Assembly (NCBI GenBank): GCA_009776345.1
Contig: WRLS01000119.1
Location: forward strand, 1 to 6,369
DNA: 6,369 bases
DNA from: Oscillospiraceae bacterium
Lineage (GTDB): Bacteria; Bacillota; Clostridia; Oscillospirales; Ruminococcaceae
Direction of reading: 5' to 3'
This document shows positions 5,238-6,369 of this stretch, one piece after another. Under the pieces are notes generated by a model, which saw only the letters and a program-made list of their open reading frames with translations, had not been told where the DNA came from and did no database searches. Positions within the stretch are counted from its first letter, which is position 1, and every line of letters starts with the position of its first letter. Both the position numbers and the translations under genes were made by a program.

Positions 5238-6369
5238 ATACTGCACAGACCCGCGGGAGGCTGCGGCTTTACTGCGCCGCAGGGATGAAGGCTCGAAGGA
5301 TGTAAGCGATGTTGTATCGGGAATACTGGCGGATGTGAAAAGAAACGGCGACAAAGCCATCCTCGCGCTTACAAAGCGTTTTGACGGCGCGGAGCTTGAA
5401 AAGCTTGAGGTCACGCAGGATGAATTAGAATGCGCGTTGTCCCTCACAGACGATGCTTTTATCGGAACATTAAACCGCGCCAAGGAAAATATACACGCAT
5501 TTCACTTACTGCAAAAGCAAAAGGGGTTTGCAATCACAGACCGCCCGGGGATTATCATGGGGCAGAGGGTTACGCCGCTGGATCGCGTCGGTATCTATGT
5601 ACCCGGCGGCACCGCGCCTCTTATATCCACGGTTTTGATGATCGCAATCCCGGCGAAAATCGCGGGGGTGGGCGAGGTTGTAATGACGACACCGCCGGGC
5701 AAGGACGGAAAAATAAACCCCGCCGTCCTCACAGCCGCGAAGCTTGCTGGGGTGGACAGGGTCTTTAAATGCGGCGGCGCACAGGCGATAGCCGGGCTTG
5801 CATACGGCACACAAAGCATCCCTAAGGTTGACAAAATCGTGGGGCCGGGCAGTATTTACGTTGCAACAGCCAAGCGCATGGTCTTCGGCGAGGTTGGCAT
5901 CGACATGATTGCGGGGCCGAGCGATATTCTGGTAATCGCCGATGAAACCGCCAATGCCGCGCACATAGCCGCCGACCTGCTCTCCCAATCAGAGCATGAT
6001 ATTTTAGCTTCTGCTGTTTTGGTAACTACAAGCAAAGCGCTGGCGGAGGCTGTCCGCGGCGAGGTTGAAAAACAGCTCCCTTCCCTCCCCCGCCGTGAAA
6101 TCGCGGAACGCGCCGTAAAAAACAATTCCATGATAATCATCACCGATACTTTGAAACGCGCCGCCGAAATCAGCAACGAAATAGCGCCGGAGCATCTTGA
6201 GCTTTGCGTGGCGGAGCCTTTCGCGCTTCTGGGGCTGATAAAGCACGCTGGTTCGATTTTCCTCGGACATTACACACCGGAAGCGCTGGGCGATTATCTC
6301 GCCGGGCCAAACCATACGCTGCCTACAAACGGCACAGCGCGGTTCTCGTCACCGCTTTCAGTGGATGAT
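5224..6369 (+). CDS. hisD: Histidinol dehydrogenase HisD (3' end outside window)
   Basis: HisD oxidises L-histidinol to L-histidine in two NAD-dependent, zinc-requiring steps, the last of the pathway. The frame is open from ATG 5224 to the window end, giving 382 residues of a family that is usually about 430. Family hallmarks include GIYVPGGTAPLIST (584-equivalent bases 5590-5631), CGGAQAIAGLAYGT, and AGPSDILV. The catalytic pair is Glu323-His324 in APEHLEL. Zinc ligands are Gln255 and His258 (LSQSEHD) and Asp357, with His364 in AGPNHTLPT as a further active-site His. The final zinc His should lie just past the window. One oddity is GPGS (207-210) where most HisD proteins have GPGN. The start has AAGGGG at 5212-5217, 6 bases upstream and inside hisG, and the genes overlap by 14 bases. 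The rest of the his operon probably continues downstream. Confidence 0.98.
   Translation, partial: MIKIEYCTDPREAAALLRRRDEGSKDVSDVVSGILADVKRNGDKAILALTKRFDGAELEKLEVTQDELECALSLTDDAFIGTLNRAKENIHAFHLLQKQKGFAITDRPGIIMGQRVTPLDRVGIYVPGGTAPLISTVLMIAIPAKIAGVGEVVMTTPPGKDGKINPAVLTAAKLAGVDRVFKCGGAQAIAGLAYGTQSIPKVDKIVGPGSIYVATAKRMVFGEVGIDMIAGPSDILVIADETANAAHIAADLLSQSEHDILASAVLVTTSKALAEAVRGEVEKQLPSLPRREIAERAVKNNSMIIITDTLKRAAEISNEIAPEHLELCVAEPFALLGLIKHAGSIFLGHYTPEALGDYLAGPNHTLPTNGTARFSSPLSVDD

Noticed and set aside
5506..5988. Antisense open frame of 160 codons inside hisD
   Set aside because: It is fully opposite conserved HisD sequence with all family motifs; the composition looks like reverse-complement shadow rather than a protein.
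1..6369. A novel defence, mobile or biosynthetic system
   Set aside because: Every gene belongs to a well-known housekeeping or transport family, with no transposase, integrase, toxin, nuclease, CRISPR repeat or long unexplained gap.

Overview
The window reads as an ordinary bacterial chromosome segment with all genes on the + strand. It most likely comes from a Firmicutes/Clostridia-type organism, with the Ruminococcaceae/Oscillospiraceae group as my best guess. The reasons are strong AGGGGG/GGAGG-like ribosome binding sites, a consensus sigma-A promoter (TTGACT-N17-TATAAT), a short-form HisG paired with HisZ, and a LysO-type exporter. The taxonomic guess is inference, because there is no rRNA or other marker gene here.

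Positions 1-2319 hold the end of one ABC exporter half-transporter gene and the whole of a second. The partial upstream protein has a perfect LSGGQ signature but an Asp in place of the Walker B catalytic Glu and a Tyr in place of the H-switch His. The complete downstream protein has the reverse: intact Walker A, Walker B Glu and switch His, but a degenerate LSTGE signature. Together they look like a heterodimeric type IV exporter with one working and one degenerate ATP site, as in the BmrCD/LmrCD/TM287-288 group.

Positions 2320-2426 form a GC-rich, hairpin-dense gap ending in a terminator-like stem and a T-rich run. Positions 2427-3404 encode a LysO (DUF340) family membrane protein, a probable L-lysine exporter. 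I see no convincing promoter of its own and no lysine riboswitch.

Positions 3405-3498 are a compact 94-base regulatory gap. It holds a long imperfect inverted repeat that may end lysO transcription, a near-perfect promoter, and a decamer (TATCACTWTA) repeated just upstream of the -35 box and over the expected transcription start. From 3499 to the window end runs the start of a histidine biosynthesis operon, hisZ-hisG-hisD, with overlapping genes (7 and 14 bases) that suggest translational coupling. HisZ and short HisG together make the ATP phosphoribosyltransferase that begins the pathway, and HisD catalyses its last two steps. hisD is cut by the window end after 382 codons, with its frame open throughout.

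I found no mobile element, CRISPR array, RNA gene or defence locus, and nothing that qualifies as a new biological system. The points most worth a second look are the asymmetric ABC pair, the hairpin block before lysO, the repeated decamer around the his promoter, and the shortened HisRS-like tail on HisZ.
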